Shown: positions 25,561 through 48,100 of the stretch, in pieces
Numbering within the stretch: the stretch's first letter is position 1
Layout: each line of letters opens with the position of its first letter
Notes under the pieces: generated by a model
Database searches by the model: none
The model's input: only the letters and a program-made list of their open reading frames with translations
What the model was told of the DNA's origin: nothing
NCBI GenBank assembly: GCA_009617715.1
Contig: VTFK01000008.1
Span: 2,604,001-2,668,000 of the forward strand
DNA from: Plectrocnemia conspersa
Lineage: Eukaryota; Arthropoda; Insecta; Trichoptera; Polycentropodidae
Direction of reading: 5' to 3'
DNA length: 64,000 bases
Program-made: the position numbers and the translations under genes

Positions 25561-26031
25561 ATATAAATAATTAGAAAAGACTTGCATCTTTTTTAATTAT
25601 AAATAAATATACTTAAGAATCCTGTATACTTCAATCGTGAATATATGAAATTACTGTTTACATGTTTTTTGAATAAATTATATTATCATATATTATATAA
25701 TATACTTATAGTTCTAATTATCATACCTTTAATCAATTGATAATTATTATTATTTATTTTTCATTATTGTATTAAAATTCTTATAAACAATAGAAAAATT
25801 TAGAGCGAGTTTTCGAAATATGTATGTATAGCCATTGTATGTTTAGATGCACTTGGGTGTTCCGAGATAATAATTTCTCTTGCGTTTTTGCTTAGCAAAG
25901 CACTTTTCTTCAATGGAGAATATATTATAGAAACCCAGTCATTTTTTTTTTTTATATAATACATAATTTAAAGGCAAATAATTGTATTAAATATGAAATA
26001 CAACTTTATGACATGATAAATATCATTCAAT

Positions 26032-26037
26032 TTTATT
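26032..26037 (-). terminator. Candidate polyadenylation signal of AAR2
   Basis: AATAAA on the minus strand, about 70 bases downstream of the AAR2 stop codon. Confidence 0.5.
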
Positions 26038-26105
26038 TGGGCATATGTATGATGATAATAGGAAAAATAAAAAAGCCATTAAAAATAATATTCAAATTTA
26101 ATTAA

Positions 26106-28109
26106 TTATAAATGTACAATAACTGGTAATTCGTCGTCTTCTTCAATTGCCAAATTACCAAAACTCCACATAAATTGCTCAGTTAAACACTGCTGAAAGA
26201 ACTCTATCGCTGATTTTAATTTTGGTTGAATATCAGCATTATAAACTGTTTTGAAGAACTTTTTTAATGAAACGTAAATGAAATTCTCATTCATCACAAT
26301 GTCTGCTAGAAATTCTTCAGGTATTTCAGTCAATTGAACTTTAAGCACTGATATAAAATGCATGTACACATTACAATACTTCTTTAGAGCTTCTTCGCAT
26401 GAACAGAACAAATGAACAAGTTTCTTCCAATACTCGAATGAATCTAAGGAATGTCCTATTAAAAAACATACGTATGCAAACTCCAATTCTCCAACGATAT
26501 CGATCGGCCTATAAATACAGAAAATAGTATTAGAAAAACAAATTCACAATAAAAACAAATATTGATTTTTTTTCATTTACCGTGAATGTCTTTTGATTAT
26601 CAAATCCAACACATACGAATGATCTAAATGATGTTTAGTAATTTCTGCAGGGGTAGCGTCATCTGGACAAACTTTTTCAGGAAATGAACTAAATCTTATC
26701 GAGCTTCCTAAAATATACATTATATTATAATTTATATTTTTTCAATTAAAAAATAATTAAATAATACCTGGCTTTGGTTTTAGATTAGGTAGTAGTTCTT
26801 CCTCTTTTTCTTCTGCTGTTAATGTTCGACTCCTTCTCTTTATCAAATTAATATTATCGGGAGTACTTGAGGTTGACGCTTCTTTATTATTTTCATCGGC
26901 AATTGACTCTTCGTTTGACTCCAACTTTTGTTCTGAATTTGTTTCTTCGTTACTATCTACTTCAGTAATTTTCAATTTAGATCTATTTTCACCCTTTGGA
27001 CGATCCTCATCCTTACAAGATTCTAATTCCAGCGCTGATCTAATACAGCCGTTTTCTGGAGTTAATTTTGTCACTAATTCATCTATAAATATACATTAAA
27101 TGCATTAGAAAATGTTTTATTTATATTATATATAGACATAGATGAAGACAACGCTTTAATTAAAATAAAAGACTGAAAGCATCGCAAGTTGAATATCTGT
27201 TCAATATAATATTTTTTTAAATACCAATAGAATATTACAGGAATTGTTTTATTGATTACAAAATACCACAACATGACAATAATTTGTCATAAAAATATGA
27301 AATTATAATTTTTAATTCAATTTCCAACGTATGGTCACCCTACCCTTAAAACAGCCCTGATTTAATATTGGTAACGTTCTGCTATCGGTGTAAATAAATT
27401 CGCGGAAAACTGTGTATGTATGCATGCATGCGTACACGCACCCTTATTTCCAACACAACGATGATGAGCGCTAACATCTTGGATGGACTATACAGTTCGA
27501 TTGTTTCTTTCGAGACTATAAACTATAAAAAGTACAATTCTCATACTAATAATAAAATCATACCTGTAATATGCAACGATAAAGAATTCCATTTTGCTAG
27601 AATCTCGTAAGGATAAGGCGCTAGAAACTTATCGAGATTATATAAATTTGTGCGTAATCTTGCTATAGTCTCGTCGCTAACTACTTCATCACTCAATTCT
27701 TCAGTTTTTTTATCCCACATTCTAACTAGCATCTCTTTCGGTTTAAAATTATATAGAAACCCGATTCTGAAACAAATGTACAATTCATATTTAAGGAATA
27801 TTGATATACATATATTTAAAATATACAATATTAAAGATAATGATAAAGCTCTACAAAAATGTACGTTTTTGATGAGCAAGTGTGTAAATTTACCAACCTA
27901 GGCGCTGTGTCTCCTGTGTCAATGTCTGAAGAAGAATAATGCACATAATGCAGACCAGGGGGAATCATTTTGAGTCCTCTAAACTCCGCTTCTGTGTTCC
28001 AAGCTTTAAGGTCCATCCCAAAATAAGATCCTCTCGGAGCTCCCAATATAACCAAAGTTGCACATTCTTCTAAAAGTTGGCGCGCAGTTTCTGGCGGAAT
28101 ATCCTCCAT
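26106..28109 (-). CDS. AAR2: AAR2 homologue, U5 snRNP assembly factor (5 coding exons)
   Basis: Exons, in transcript order: 28109-27898, 27766-27564, 27082-26768, 26707-26581 and 26508-26106. All introns have GT-AG ends and the joined frame is open for 419 codons plus stop; human AAR2 has 384. The protein starts MEDIPPETARQLLEECATLV and soon reaches GAPRGSYFGMDLKAW, RGLKMIPPGLHYVHYSS and FKPKEMLVRMWD, the N-terminal signature of AAR2. The LDKFLAPYPYEILAKW motif (about residues 110-125) is equally diagnostic. Exon 3 (about residues 139-243) is largely an acidic, Ser/Asn-rich linker and explains the extra length. Exons 4-5 form the helical C-terminal domain. In the family, AAR2 holds Prp8 in the immature U5 snRNP until Brr2 replaces it; that role is inferred here from homology. 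The ATG at 28107-28109 is the first in frame and has a G at +4. PCID2 lies 0.8 kb upstream on the same strand. Confidence 0.95.
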
Positions 28110-28917
28110 GGCGACTTAAACGTCAAACAAAAAATAACCTCAAATTTCAGACATAAGAGCATTAATCTTGACCATAGCTTGTAAGTGTCAAATAAAAAAA
28201 TATTATAAATGAATAATATAAACGCGAACGGATTTTTTATACACTTTTTTATAAATTTATATTTAACGTTAATTTACATAAAAACTACCTTTTTATAAAA
28301 AAATTTAAATAATAATTTGACTAACTTTATTGTATTTTGTGGATTTTATAAAAAATAATTTTGCACAAATATGTGAAATCTAAAGCTTTAATCATTTTAT
28401 TTCTAATAATTATTGAATAAATGCTTTTTATATTTAAAAAATTTTGTCCCCACAATATATTTATATTAGTAATTATACCAAATGAAATATGTGTGTTAAA
28501 ATAGAACAGGGATTCTTAAAATACAATGTGTTTGTTTTCTACATAAATTCTCAGAATTTTAAATAATACCCAATCGTTAACATTTTTCATTAGAAAAGAA
28601 AAGAGTCCAAGTCGGTCGAATTTTAACGACTCTGACTCTGCCTAATATGTGGCGGCTTATTGACTTCAACTCCTCGTTGCTTTATGATTTGAAAAATACC
28701 AGGCTGATCAGCAGAGATCAGCGACTTACCACTCTTTCTTTAGTTTCACCATTATGATGACGATCAACCTGGACTCTTTAGGGTCTAAAAATGTGAATAA
28801 ATCCCACCACTCAGTATCAAAGAAACATTTAAATATGTTTTTGTTTTTATTTTGCAATTAAAAATACAAATTATGTTTACAATCCTTATTTAAATAATTT
28901 AATACTATAGTACACAT
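28110..28917. other. Intergenic between AAR2 and PCID2
   Basis: 808 bp that must hold the AAR2 promoter and the PCID2 3' end. No clear TATA box or initiator seen. The segment at 28,600-28,790 is GC-richer than its surroundings. Confidence 0.4.
28846..28851 (-). terminator. Candidate polyadenylation signal of PCID2
   Basis: AATAAA on the minus strand within a short A-rich tract, about 67 bases downstream of the PCID2 stop codon. Confidence 0.5.
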
Positions 28918-30547
28918 TTACCCTAGACTACTTAAAATTGGGAACGGCTGCTGTTTGCTAACAACAACTTTTCTGTGTTGGTACGAAATGTAACCTCTTA
29001 TTTTACCATCATAAATAAGATTGGCTACAATACACTGGGTTTCGTCCAATCCGACGTCGACTTGACCCGTAAATTCCAAGGCAGCTTGCAACGAACTCAC
29101 AGGAATCTGGTGAGTATTCTCAATGAGGTACACCTTCCGAAATAGATTGCGATACGCCAATATCTTTATCTTCTCAACGATCAAATATATTCCAACTTTA
29201 ATAAAAAAAGACTCGTATTTATTAATCACGCTATCGATCGTTTTCAAATTTCCTTGTTTGACCGCTTCCACCAGCTCCCAAAATTGTAACAAATCGTACT
29301 TTTCCAAAACGCTTCTAGACGGCATATATCCCAACAACATTTTAACGGGAACTAGATAAATCAATATCAGCCTTTTATTTTTTCTACTCATCTTGTGGCA
29401 CTTTTCAAAAGCGTACGTTAAATATTCGTCGGCCGATTTGTAATCAGAGTCGAACATAGCTTTTCTTCCGACGAAATAGCGATACGTGATCTGTTGCGAT
29501 AATGAAAAATGATCTTTATACGCCGACGAGTCTATAGCTCTGATTAAAGGTCGGCACAGATGCAATTTATTGATGCTGAAGTATACTTTGAACAGTTGGT
29601 TGACTAAGTTGAGCATTCCTAATCTTTTTGTATCCATATCGGAAGCTCGACTATCAGCGGCGCAAATTCTGAAGCAACCCATTAGACATTCTGCAGCATT
29701 TTCTAAAATACTTCCAGGTGTCTGAGACACTCCTGCAAAAAGAAATAAAAAAAATTGAATATAAGATTGCTGTTAGAATACCAAACTTTAACCCTTTCAC
29801 ATTTCGAAATCTGTTAATATGAAGAGGGCACCTATTTACGCCATATTTTTAAAAATATTATGGTTCAATAAATTCAACTGATTTACTGCCTTAAATTATA
29901 CTAAATAACCATATTGTTAGGCTCAAAGGTTTATGGCACCTTTAGGTGCCCAATGAGTACTGGCGATTTTCTTGATGACAAATATAGAAGCCATCCGTAG
30001 TGAAAGGGTTAATTATCATTAAAAAAATTGAGCATGCCGATGGTATTTTTATACTAATTGTATCTACTTTATATTATTTTTTTACTGGGAATGATAATAT
30101 TAGATATACCTAAAGATTTTTCAGCTTTTTGAGCAACCTGTCGTAAATCGAGGCACACTGTGTACATTACAGGTAGACCCCAGTTTTCATCCTTTTGGTA
30201 TTGTAATAATTTTGAAACGGCAGTCGTGCATGCACTTTGATGTGTGTAAGCGTCCATATATTTTCTTTCTAAGAGAGCCTGAATAACAAATTGTTAATAT
30301 AATAATTGACTAGTAGATTGTACAATAGTTAAGAACTTACTTTGACGCATTTCAAATGCGCTATTAATATTTCGTGGAGCGGACTCGACACGTTGTTTTC
30401 AATTATGATCTCAAAATTGCTGTTAGCGAGTAAACTTCTGTTCAAGACATGATCGTCCCTGAGACTAACCATACGAGCCAATATAGATCCTTGTTGGTTT
30501 TGCGCTGCTCTCTCCGCAGACTGGGAGTAGTTATTGACGGCGTTCAT
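28918..30547 (-). CDS. PCID2: PCI domain-containing protein 2 homologue (3 coding exons)
   Basis: Exons, in transcript order: 30547-30341, 30278-30110 and 29732-28918, joined in frame to 396 codons plus stop; human PCID2 has 399. Diagnostic blocks are [19 protein letters not shown], then [60 protein letters not shown] and the C-terminal [19 protein letters not shown]. The last exon (from about residue 125) carries most of the TPR-like helices and the PCI winged-helix domain. In animals PCID2 works with GANP, DSS1 and ENY2 in the nuclear-pore TREX-2 complex for mRNA export; that function is inferred from homology. A 5'-UTR intron is likely: donor G|GTAAGT at 30,725/30,724 and acceptor CAG at 30,553-30,555, just before the ATG. 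Intron 2 contains a MITE at 29,792-30,008. Confidence 0.96.
29792..30008. mobile_element. 217-bp piggyBac-like MITE in a PCID2 intron
   Basis: It starts CCCTTTCAC and ends GTGAAAGGG, a 9-bp inverted repeat. Both sides are flanked by TTAA (29,788-29,791 and 30,009-30,012), as expected for piggyBac-type insertion. An internal palindrome, TTATGGCACCTTTAGGTGCC, is visible near 29,930. No coding capacity. Confidence 0.65.
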
Positions 30548-30880
30548 TATTACTGCACATTAATAAAAACGCATAAATAAAAATCACTTGAGTACTTTTA
30601 TGGATATAAAATCAGTTCAAAGTTGAGTTAAATTCAACTTAATAATATATTGAAGGTGGATTAATCAATATTAACTTAATTCATGCATCGTTAATACATT
30701 ATTCTAAATACAAACAAAACTTACCAGCCAAATCGCAGCTGTCAACTTCGTTGAGAACACAATTTTAAGGTTAGTGTTTGGCGACTTTAGTAACAGTGTT
30801 GTCATTTTGAAAAAAAAAAACATTTTGATTTTATTTATTTTATTAAAACAATTTATGTTATGAGGTGTAAAAATATACTA

Positions 30881-30927
30881 GTTTTGCAATATTTCATATC
30901 TAATCGGGATATGAAATATTGCAAAAC
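30881..30927. repeat. Perfect 20-bp hairpin, 7-nt loop
   Basis: GTTTTGCAATATTTCATATC at 30,881-30,900 is the exact reverse complement of 30,908-30,927, separated by TAATCGG. It sits upstream of PCID2, in an otherwise plain A+T region. Confidence 0.9.
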
Positions 30928-30929
30928 AT

Positions 30930-32178
30930 TAGAGCATTTTATGTTTTATTAAATAAATAATTAATAAAAATACATTAGGCTTTCTTATAAATAAATTATA
31001 ATTAGTGACGTCACATTTTTTAAAGACCCTCCTTTCCCCTCCCCCCCCCCCCCAATTTATTCACAGACCATCTCAATTCCGCTGACCTCTTCATAGTGCG
31101 ACAATAGCAGGTAAAACATTTGTAATGCAATGGGCATGGATGAGATTAAATTTAAGAAGTGTCAAATATGGTTTTAAAAATTTCGTTTCGGGAATCTTGA
31201 CATTGAATATCCACGAGCTCAATGTGTCGAATTAACACATTTCCTATTTATTTAAATGTCTGTGAACTGACTATTAATGTGTTAATTTGCAGACTATGAG
31301 TATTTCATAATTTGTTTGAGAAAAACCTTGCGCAGTGAATCTCATTATGCCAATAATTAATGATTCTACAACAGAAAGATTAATTTTTGAATTGAATTGT
31401 TACTGAAGGTAAGAATTAAATCCTATATGGGAGCCGAATTTAGATGTGTTATGGCCAAAACTGGTCGGCGCTAGAGTGGCATTGCGTGGCGGTTTCGCTC
31501 TCTCTACCGGCAAGCTTGTAAGGGTTCGGACGCGTGCCGTCGCGCAAAGACTTATGGAACAATCTGATAATATATAGTTCTAAAATATATTACTTTGATA
31601 TTGGAAATTACAAACAATTTTTTGCAGTGTGCGTAGTCTATTTGCTATACATAGTAATTTGCAATTAATTTTGGTACTGTGACGTGACGTACGGAAAGAG
31701 GGAGTATCTGGCATGGTGTGACACCTTGTTACGTTACACATAGTTAGGAGGGGGGGAGGAGGCGGTGTTAAAATTTCGCTTTAATCAAATGTGTTGTGAT
31801 ACGTAGGCAATTAGATGCAAGCTACGTAGATGAACTGATATCAACTGATTGTAAATAAGAAATTTATTTTCGTACAAACAAAACTATTGATCATTTAATA
31901 TTTTTTCATAATAATGCTTTGTTGTATCCAGTTATTGTGGGAGTTCATGCAATTACATATATTATAATTATACAGAAATAAAATAATAAACACTGATTTT
32001 AAAATGAAATATTAAAAATTGAACCAATTATATCCAATTTTAGATGTTGCCATACATCACATACGACATGGACGTCGGTTCGTAGTGTTTGGACCTAAGA
32101 AATACAGTTGTCAAGCATTTAACTGCAACCGAACCTTATTAAATATTTCTTTGCTCTTTCAAATGATAAGTTGTTAAA
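30930..32178. repeat. Intergenic space with poly-C tract and GC-rich repeat debris
   Basis: No gene. TGACGTCACATTTTTTAAAG at about 31,006 is followed by a C-rich tract with 13 consecutive C at 31,041-31,053. At 31,680-31,790 there is GTGACGTGACGTACGG, GTTACGTTACACATAG and a G-rich run. The two blocks look like opposite-strand pieces of one arthropod repeat family that has TGACGTCA-like sites beside C-rich tracts. A CG-rich block at 31,440-31,560 is separate. The promoter of the 32.2-kb gene should lie just before 32,179; no TATA box was seen. Confidence 0.4.
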
Positions 32179-42192
<10,014 letters not shown>

Positions 42193-43049
42193 GTTTAGTT
42201 AAGTTTAACCACATTCAATATAAACGGATAGTCCGTAGCCTTATGTTTGATTTCTGCAGAATAATCTAATTTTTATTTATATAAAAATCGATCTGAGCTG
42301 CATGATTATAACTATTTCATTAAATTTTTCATTATATCTTAAGTGTCTTTTCTATACCTAATCGTAAGTGCTAATTGTAACCCTGTTGTAACCAACTGCA
42401 CTTACGTTTAGAATTACTCATGCCTAAATTTATAATGATAATTTGTCAAGCTTAGTAAATCTCGGCTCATAATCGATTCCCCGCCACCGAATTAAATGTA
42501 TCACATAAAATACATTTTTGTGCCGCTAGAGACATCTATCGATTGAATCTATATTATATTCAAGGAAAATATGTCTCAGATTTATAGGCTAATTTTAGTC
42601 TGAATATTTATATATTCACAATGTATGCGTTAAATGTATTGTATATTCTACTTTATTTTAAAATTATTACATCACTACATTTTAAAACTATTTTTACCAC
42701 AAAAATAAAAAAAACTGTGTAGAATTATTACACAAATATATTATAAAAAAAGTCATACAATAATTTTTTCCTTATGTCATTGTATTATGATATCGTTAGT
42801 TTTATTATTAGTTTTTTATTTTTAATGGAATTCATCATTGTAATAAAATACTCAAAAATAATTGTTTTGAGATCTGGATTTTTAAATTAAAATATTATTT
42901 AGATTACACAAGAACAGAGACAGCGAAGAATTTTTGCTGATTGTGTGTTTAGAGCAACAGGAAGTTGATGCTGATTTTTCAAAAAAAATGTCTCTTATGA
43001 GGCACATTTTCACTTCTCTAAGTATATTAATTAGCAAAATTTTCGCATA
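42193..43049. other. 3' flank of the zinc-finger gene
   Basis: No gene. An imperfect inverted repeat with CGTAAGTGC and GCACTTACG (about 42,363-42,412) may be a small MITE. No clear AATAAA was seen close to the stop, so the 3' UTR may be long. Confidence 0.35.
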
Positions 43050-43520
43050 TGGGGCGAGGAAAATCCTCATGTGATTCACGAGAAACCATTACATGCACAA
43101 AAAGTGACTGGTGCCATTGTGGTCAGGCGACATCATCATGCCTTACTTTTTTGAAAACGAAGAAGATCGTACTGTAACGGTCAATGGTGAGCGCTATAGG
43201 CGCTTGATCGATTATTTTTGGCACGAAATTGAAAATATTGCTGTGGTTTCAACAAGATGACGCAACTTGCCACACATCGGATGCAACGTTGGATCTTTTG
43301 CGTGAAAAATTTCCAGATCGCATTATTTCACGTTTGGTGATGTCAAATGGCCGCAAGATCGTTGGATTTATTTTTGTGGGGTTAAGCTAAGATTGTATCT
43401 ACGCCAACAAACCCGAAACGTTAGATCACCAAAAACCAATATCCGCCCAAAGTGTACGAGAAAGTCATCCAGGATCGGCTGCTGCAAAAGGTTCAGAAGC
43501 GCCCATTTAATTAATATTAT
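43050..43520 (+). mobile_element. Degenerate mariner-like transposase, C-terminal half
   Basis: In shifting frames the strand gives HVIHEKPLHAQKVTGAIV, MPYFFENEEDRTVTVNGERY, a WFQQDDATCHTSDATLDLLR equivalent and EKFPDRIISRF, then a GDVKWP segment and FLWG-like sequence. It ends in SAHLINIIF. This is the catalytic core of a Tc1/mariner-superfamily transposase of the type ending 'HLND-IF'. Several frameshifts make it inactive. Confidence 0.8.
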
Positions 43521-45193
43521 TTTTCTTAATTAATGAAATACACCAAATGTTTGATTAATAAATATATCTTTTATGTTTTTTCTAAAAAGTTCTGAAACTA
43601 ATGTTGGATCATCCTTTATATTCTCTGCATATTTTTTAGTGTTATTTTTTGTCATTTAGATGTAGAGTATTGCATTGAGTGATTATTTGTACTACATAAT
43701 AAACTTTTATATTGTATATAAAATCGTCTTTCCTTTCATAGTGAGGTAGTCAAATGAAAACATTAAATGAGTGTTAGAAATTCAATAGTCATGGGTCTCA
43801 AAAGAGCACCAACATGGAACAGTTTTTTAGAAGAAAATGAGTGAAACTTCAGTAGGGTGATGCATGTATGTCATTCAAGCAAGTGTACTAGTGTCCTAGA
43901 CAGTTTAACACACAAATGGTAACATAAAAGGCGTTGTTATGGAAAATTTATGAGAAACAGTGAATAAATTATCATGGATCAACACACTACATCGTTCATA
44001 CTATTCTACAGTTCCACAAAGTATACGTAGGTATCTCACTTTAACTAACACTACCGAATATTTCATATAAAGTTATGGATGTACATCAATATATAATTCA
44101 AAGCAAGCATTATTATTTGTTAAATTTAATTTAATTAATATTTGCATGTTTATCTTAGATTTGTAAGGAATCCTACACTTCCATTAGAAAGGTTCAAAAT
44201 TTAACATTTGCGTTTTACGGATAAATCCTCATGAGAAATCGTCATATTAGGGATACCCAAGAGCAAGAAGTAAACGATGAACACAGACTATTGAAAACCA
44301 TAAACATTAATCACCGTAACCATAACTTATCTAACAATACGGCCTAAATAATAATTTTTACTTTCGTCCAAGCTTTTTTGAAAGAAAATTTCTAAGAGCT
44401 GAAGCTATCATTTCGAGATTGTGACTCAACAACCTTCTACAAACCTTTTGATTAACCTGAAGTTGATGCTTCTATATTCAACACTGCCGCTCAATATTGA
44501 CAATATATAAATATATGGATATATTAGGAAATGATTGGAGCCGCTGACATAGGTTATACAGCATAAAGCAATAAAAAAAAATTGTGGCCAATCTTATTTA
44601 TGGTGTTAAAATCAAAGGATACAATCATCATTCCATCACAGGAAAGTATTCGTAAGCAAACAGAATCCATTCTTTACATTCAATAGCTTATTTTACAATA
44701 TATATTATAATAAAATTATAAACACATTATCATATAAGATACATACCACTTATCATATTATTTTATATGTATTTTAAACATTCATTTATAAAATAAAGTA
44801 AATTGAAAAAGTACGTTTACAATTTGTGTATATAATTTAAATACATAGTACAAATATTTTGGTATCATAATATGTAATACTTTATCATATATATATTTGA
44901 TATTTAACACTACATAGATGCTCTTTTTATATATGTACACAACATCAGCCTTAGATTAAAATACGTAAAATCTTGTTTGAGAGAAATGTTACAGATATGC
45001 TCAGATCGCTCTTGATAATATATTAATATGATTTGCTCTGATCGTTATAGTAGTAATTAAAAATACATTGATAGGTTTTTTTCATAATGACCCGCATTTT
45101 TAATGATGCTCTGAAGATTTTTTAATCATAAACGATTTACTCAATTGATGACTAAAGTGTGATATTAATCGTTTCCGCTATATTACTATTCCT
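43521..45193. other. No gene seen
   Basis: A+T-rich. A segment at about 44,220-44,340 with GAGAAATCG-CATAT and ACCATAAACATTAATCA recurs at about 48,665-48,750. It marks another dispersed repeat. Confidence 0.4.
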
Positions 45194-48100
45194 TTAAATA
45201 GACATCTTGAATCGCTTGATCGCTTGCATTGGTATGACAGACGACTGGTGTTCTCCGACTGATTGTTCTTTAGACTTCATCCATAGTGGAACATGCATGA
45301 ACTGAAACAAAATTTGATATGTATTGATTTGTTTTAAATAGTATATAAACTAACATATTATTATAAAGCACTTTAAGAGCTTTAAAAAAAATGTTCAGCA
45401 TAACTCCTCTGGTGTTTGATATTTTAGTATTGCACTATGGCAGCACTCCGTTTCAGTCCGCGGACCACAATCATGAACTCTTTAGGATTCACAATAAACT
45501 ATGTTTATAATAACCTTGTTTTGTTGCGCTTGAGCCTTCGACACTTCTTCTCTAAAGTTCCCCATCATTCCTGTCTGCATTGGTGAATTCATCTCCAAAA
45601 GTTGACGCAAAACCCTGTGATTTTTATAAATGAGTTTACTAATGATTTTAATGAATACTGTTAAATGCAATTATCTTCTTAATGCATACTTATTTCCAGG
45701 TAAAATGGAGTTACTTCCACCCAATCCAGTCCTGGCGACACTAACAAACTCCGGATGTTCAGTCAAAGTATCAGTTAATGACTCGATTAGGACATCTGTT
45801 GTTTTATTCAAAAAAACATCTTTGTTATAACCAAGAATATATTTATAAATAAATATGTGTGTATAACTACCTAAAACTTTTTTTTCCAGACTTTTCGAAA
45901 TCCTACCCTGTTCTGCCTCAGCTTCTAAGTAGTTAGTAAACTTTTGCAAAGCCAGTTGTGCCTCCGTTGAGCCTCTTGACAACGACTGAGAAAACATCAC
46001 CTAAAATATACATTTATTTATTAAATTTATACCATTATGATTTAATTGATTACCCCAATGCGTCACAATGGTCGAAAACAAAAATTATAGAATAAAATGA
46101 AATTAAACAACATGATATATGAAGAATTACATTTTAAATATTATATAAAATATTGAATTAAACTATAATTATTTATTATAACATGACAAACGTTAACCCA
46201 GTGCGTTACAAGGGGAGTTTAGAAAAAAATACAGTTTCTATCAAACGTAATTATGATATATTTAATGAAAGTCTTTCATGCTTCAGTTAATTTTTACCTA
46301 GGTAATAATAAAACGCCACCGGCAATAAATATCTGTAAAATGACACAATATGACACTTTTCGAAACGTATGACACAATAAATATTTGACACAATATGACA
46401 CAATATGACACTTTTCGAAACGTAAAATGACACAATATGACACTTTTCGAAACGCAGTCCATCTCAAAGACAATAATAATTTTTATGAATAATATAAATA
46501 ACAGTGGTTCCCTGTGGAACTCTAGAAATGGTGAAATACTTCTTTGAAGTACATATTTTAAAAAATATTTTTATATTTTATTGCCAACTCACCTTTGCCA
46601 ATTGATAGATTATTTCTTCCAAAGAATACTCAGTGTATAAAACGTCAGCAACTCTCAACTTCTCCAGCATTTCTTCATATTCTTCTTCAGTTATCGCAGG
46701 CGATACATCTTTTTCGTATTGCTCTGGTACTGGATTATTAAAAAAAATATATTTACTAGCTGTAATATACCTTAACAAATTTATTATAATACTTACATTT
46801 ATATGTGCTTTGTAATAAATTATCTTGAACGCTCTTTTTGTACAACTCTTGTCTCATATCAGAGAACAATGGCATCTGTGGCACATTCAAAGGCGCTATA
46901 TTGTTGTTCCTTTCATAAACTCCCGTAGCGATAGTATTCAGCATATTTTCATGATTAAATTTCCTCAAGGGACTTGCTTTCTGGCTGTTGTAGTCGAAAT
47001 TTTGCTACAAACATCATTAACAACATAGTTAATAAATCAAATACATTGCACATTATAAATGATATTGCTTACTTTGTACTGCGATTCTTGCATTTGCCTA
47101 TCTTGCTGTAACCTTTCTTCGGCAGCACTCCTAAGTCTTTGTTGTGCATAGTGAGTTTGGAGATAATCCATATTATATTTTATTTCTTGAAGAAATGCTA
47201 TGGCTTCCTCACGCGTCATCTGTAAACATGAGATTTTAGCATTATATAAACGGTGGTAAGTGGTAATGACTCATAATCTGAAGGTCTTCTGGTTCAAGTG
47301 AGCATTAATTACTATTTACATTAGCGAAATGAGAGTGGGTTAATTTTGGAGCTCTTAAGCAAATTTTCCATACAACCTTGACCAGAAATAGTGTGACACT
47401 AAAATTTTGCACTATCTTTTAAATAAATTTAAAAATCACGTATCACTGGAAAATTGTAATTAATGATTATTATGTAAGTATAATTTCGATTGATAATCGC
47501 AAACTAGGTTTTCATGGATTTTCCTGATCTCACGGACAGGGCCGCCAAGAGCAAACCCGGGCCCTGGGAAAACGATGATTCCGGGCCTCATGACAAAAAT
47601 TGTAATTATATTTTTTTAACGTCGTAATATAATTTCTTAAATAAATAATAATAGGTATGGGTTAACCCTTTCTATGCTAAAAATAAATATAAAAATTAGC
47701 CACCGTTGCGACATATTTTCTGAAATCATATTTTATGCGAAATATTTTAATTATGTATTAAAAAATATTAAAAATAACTACTCATAATATTTATCTGATA
47801 ATTAGTCATGTTTTCTTTGCTGCTCAGTGTTGCCATATAGTGAATTTTCAGTCCAGGTCAAAAACGATAAAAACGTGTCATCGCGGTGAAACTTTTTATA
47901 ACAATATTACGAGTGAGAATATACTTTGATGCTCCTTCTTATATTAGAAGTCCATAAAATTCGGTAAGGATAGCTATCATATTTTTAAAACATAGTGTAG
48001 TATAGAAATGCAGATGCTCCTTCTTATATTAGGTCCATAAAATTCGGTAGGATAGCTATCATATTTTTAAAACGCATCTCACATATTGCTCATCTCAAAT

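Noticed and set aside
30881..30927. miRNA precursor
   Set aside because: Arms of 20 bp and a 47-nt total length are too short, and there are no lower-stem or loop features.
46039..46230. CRISPR-like or regulatory array from repeated AATGCGTCAC/AGTGCGTTAC motifs
   Set aside because: They are dispersed repeat ends, also near 25,255, without regular spacing; this is animal nuclear DNA.
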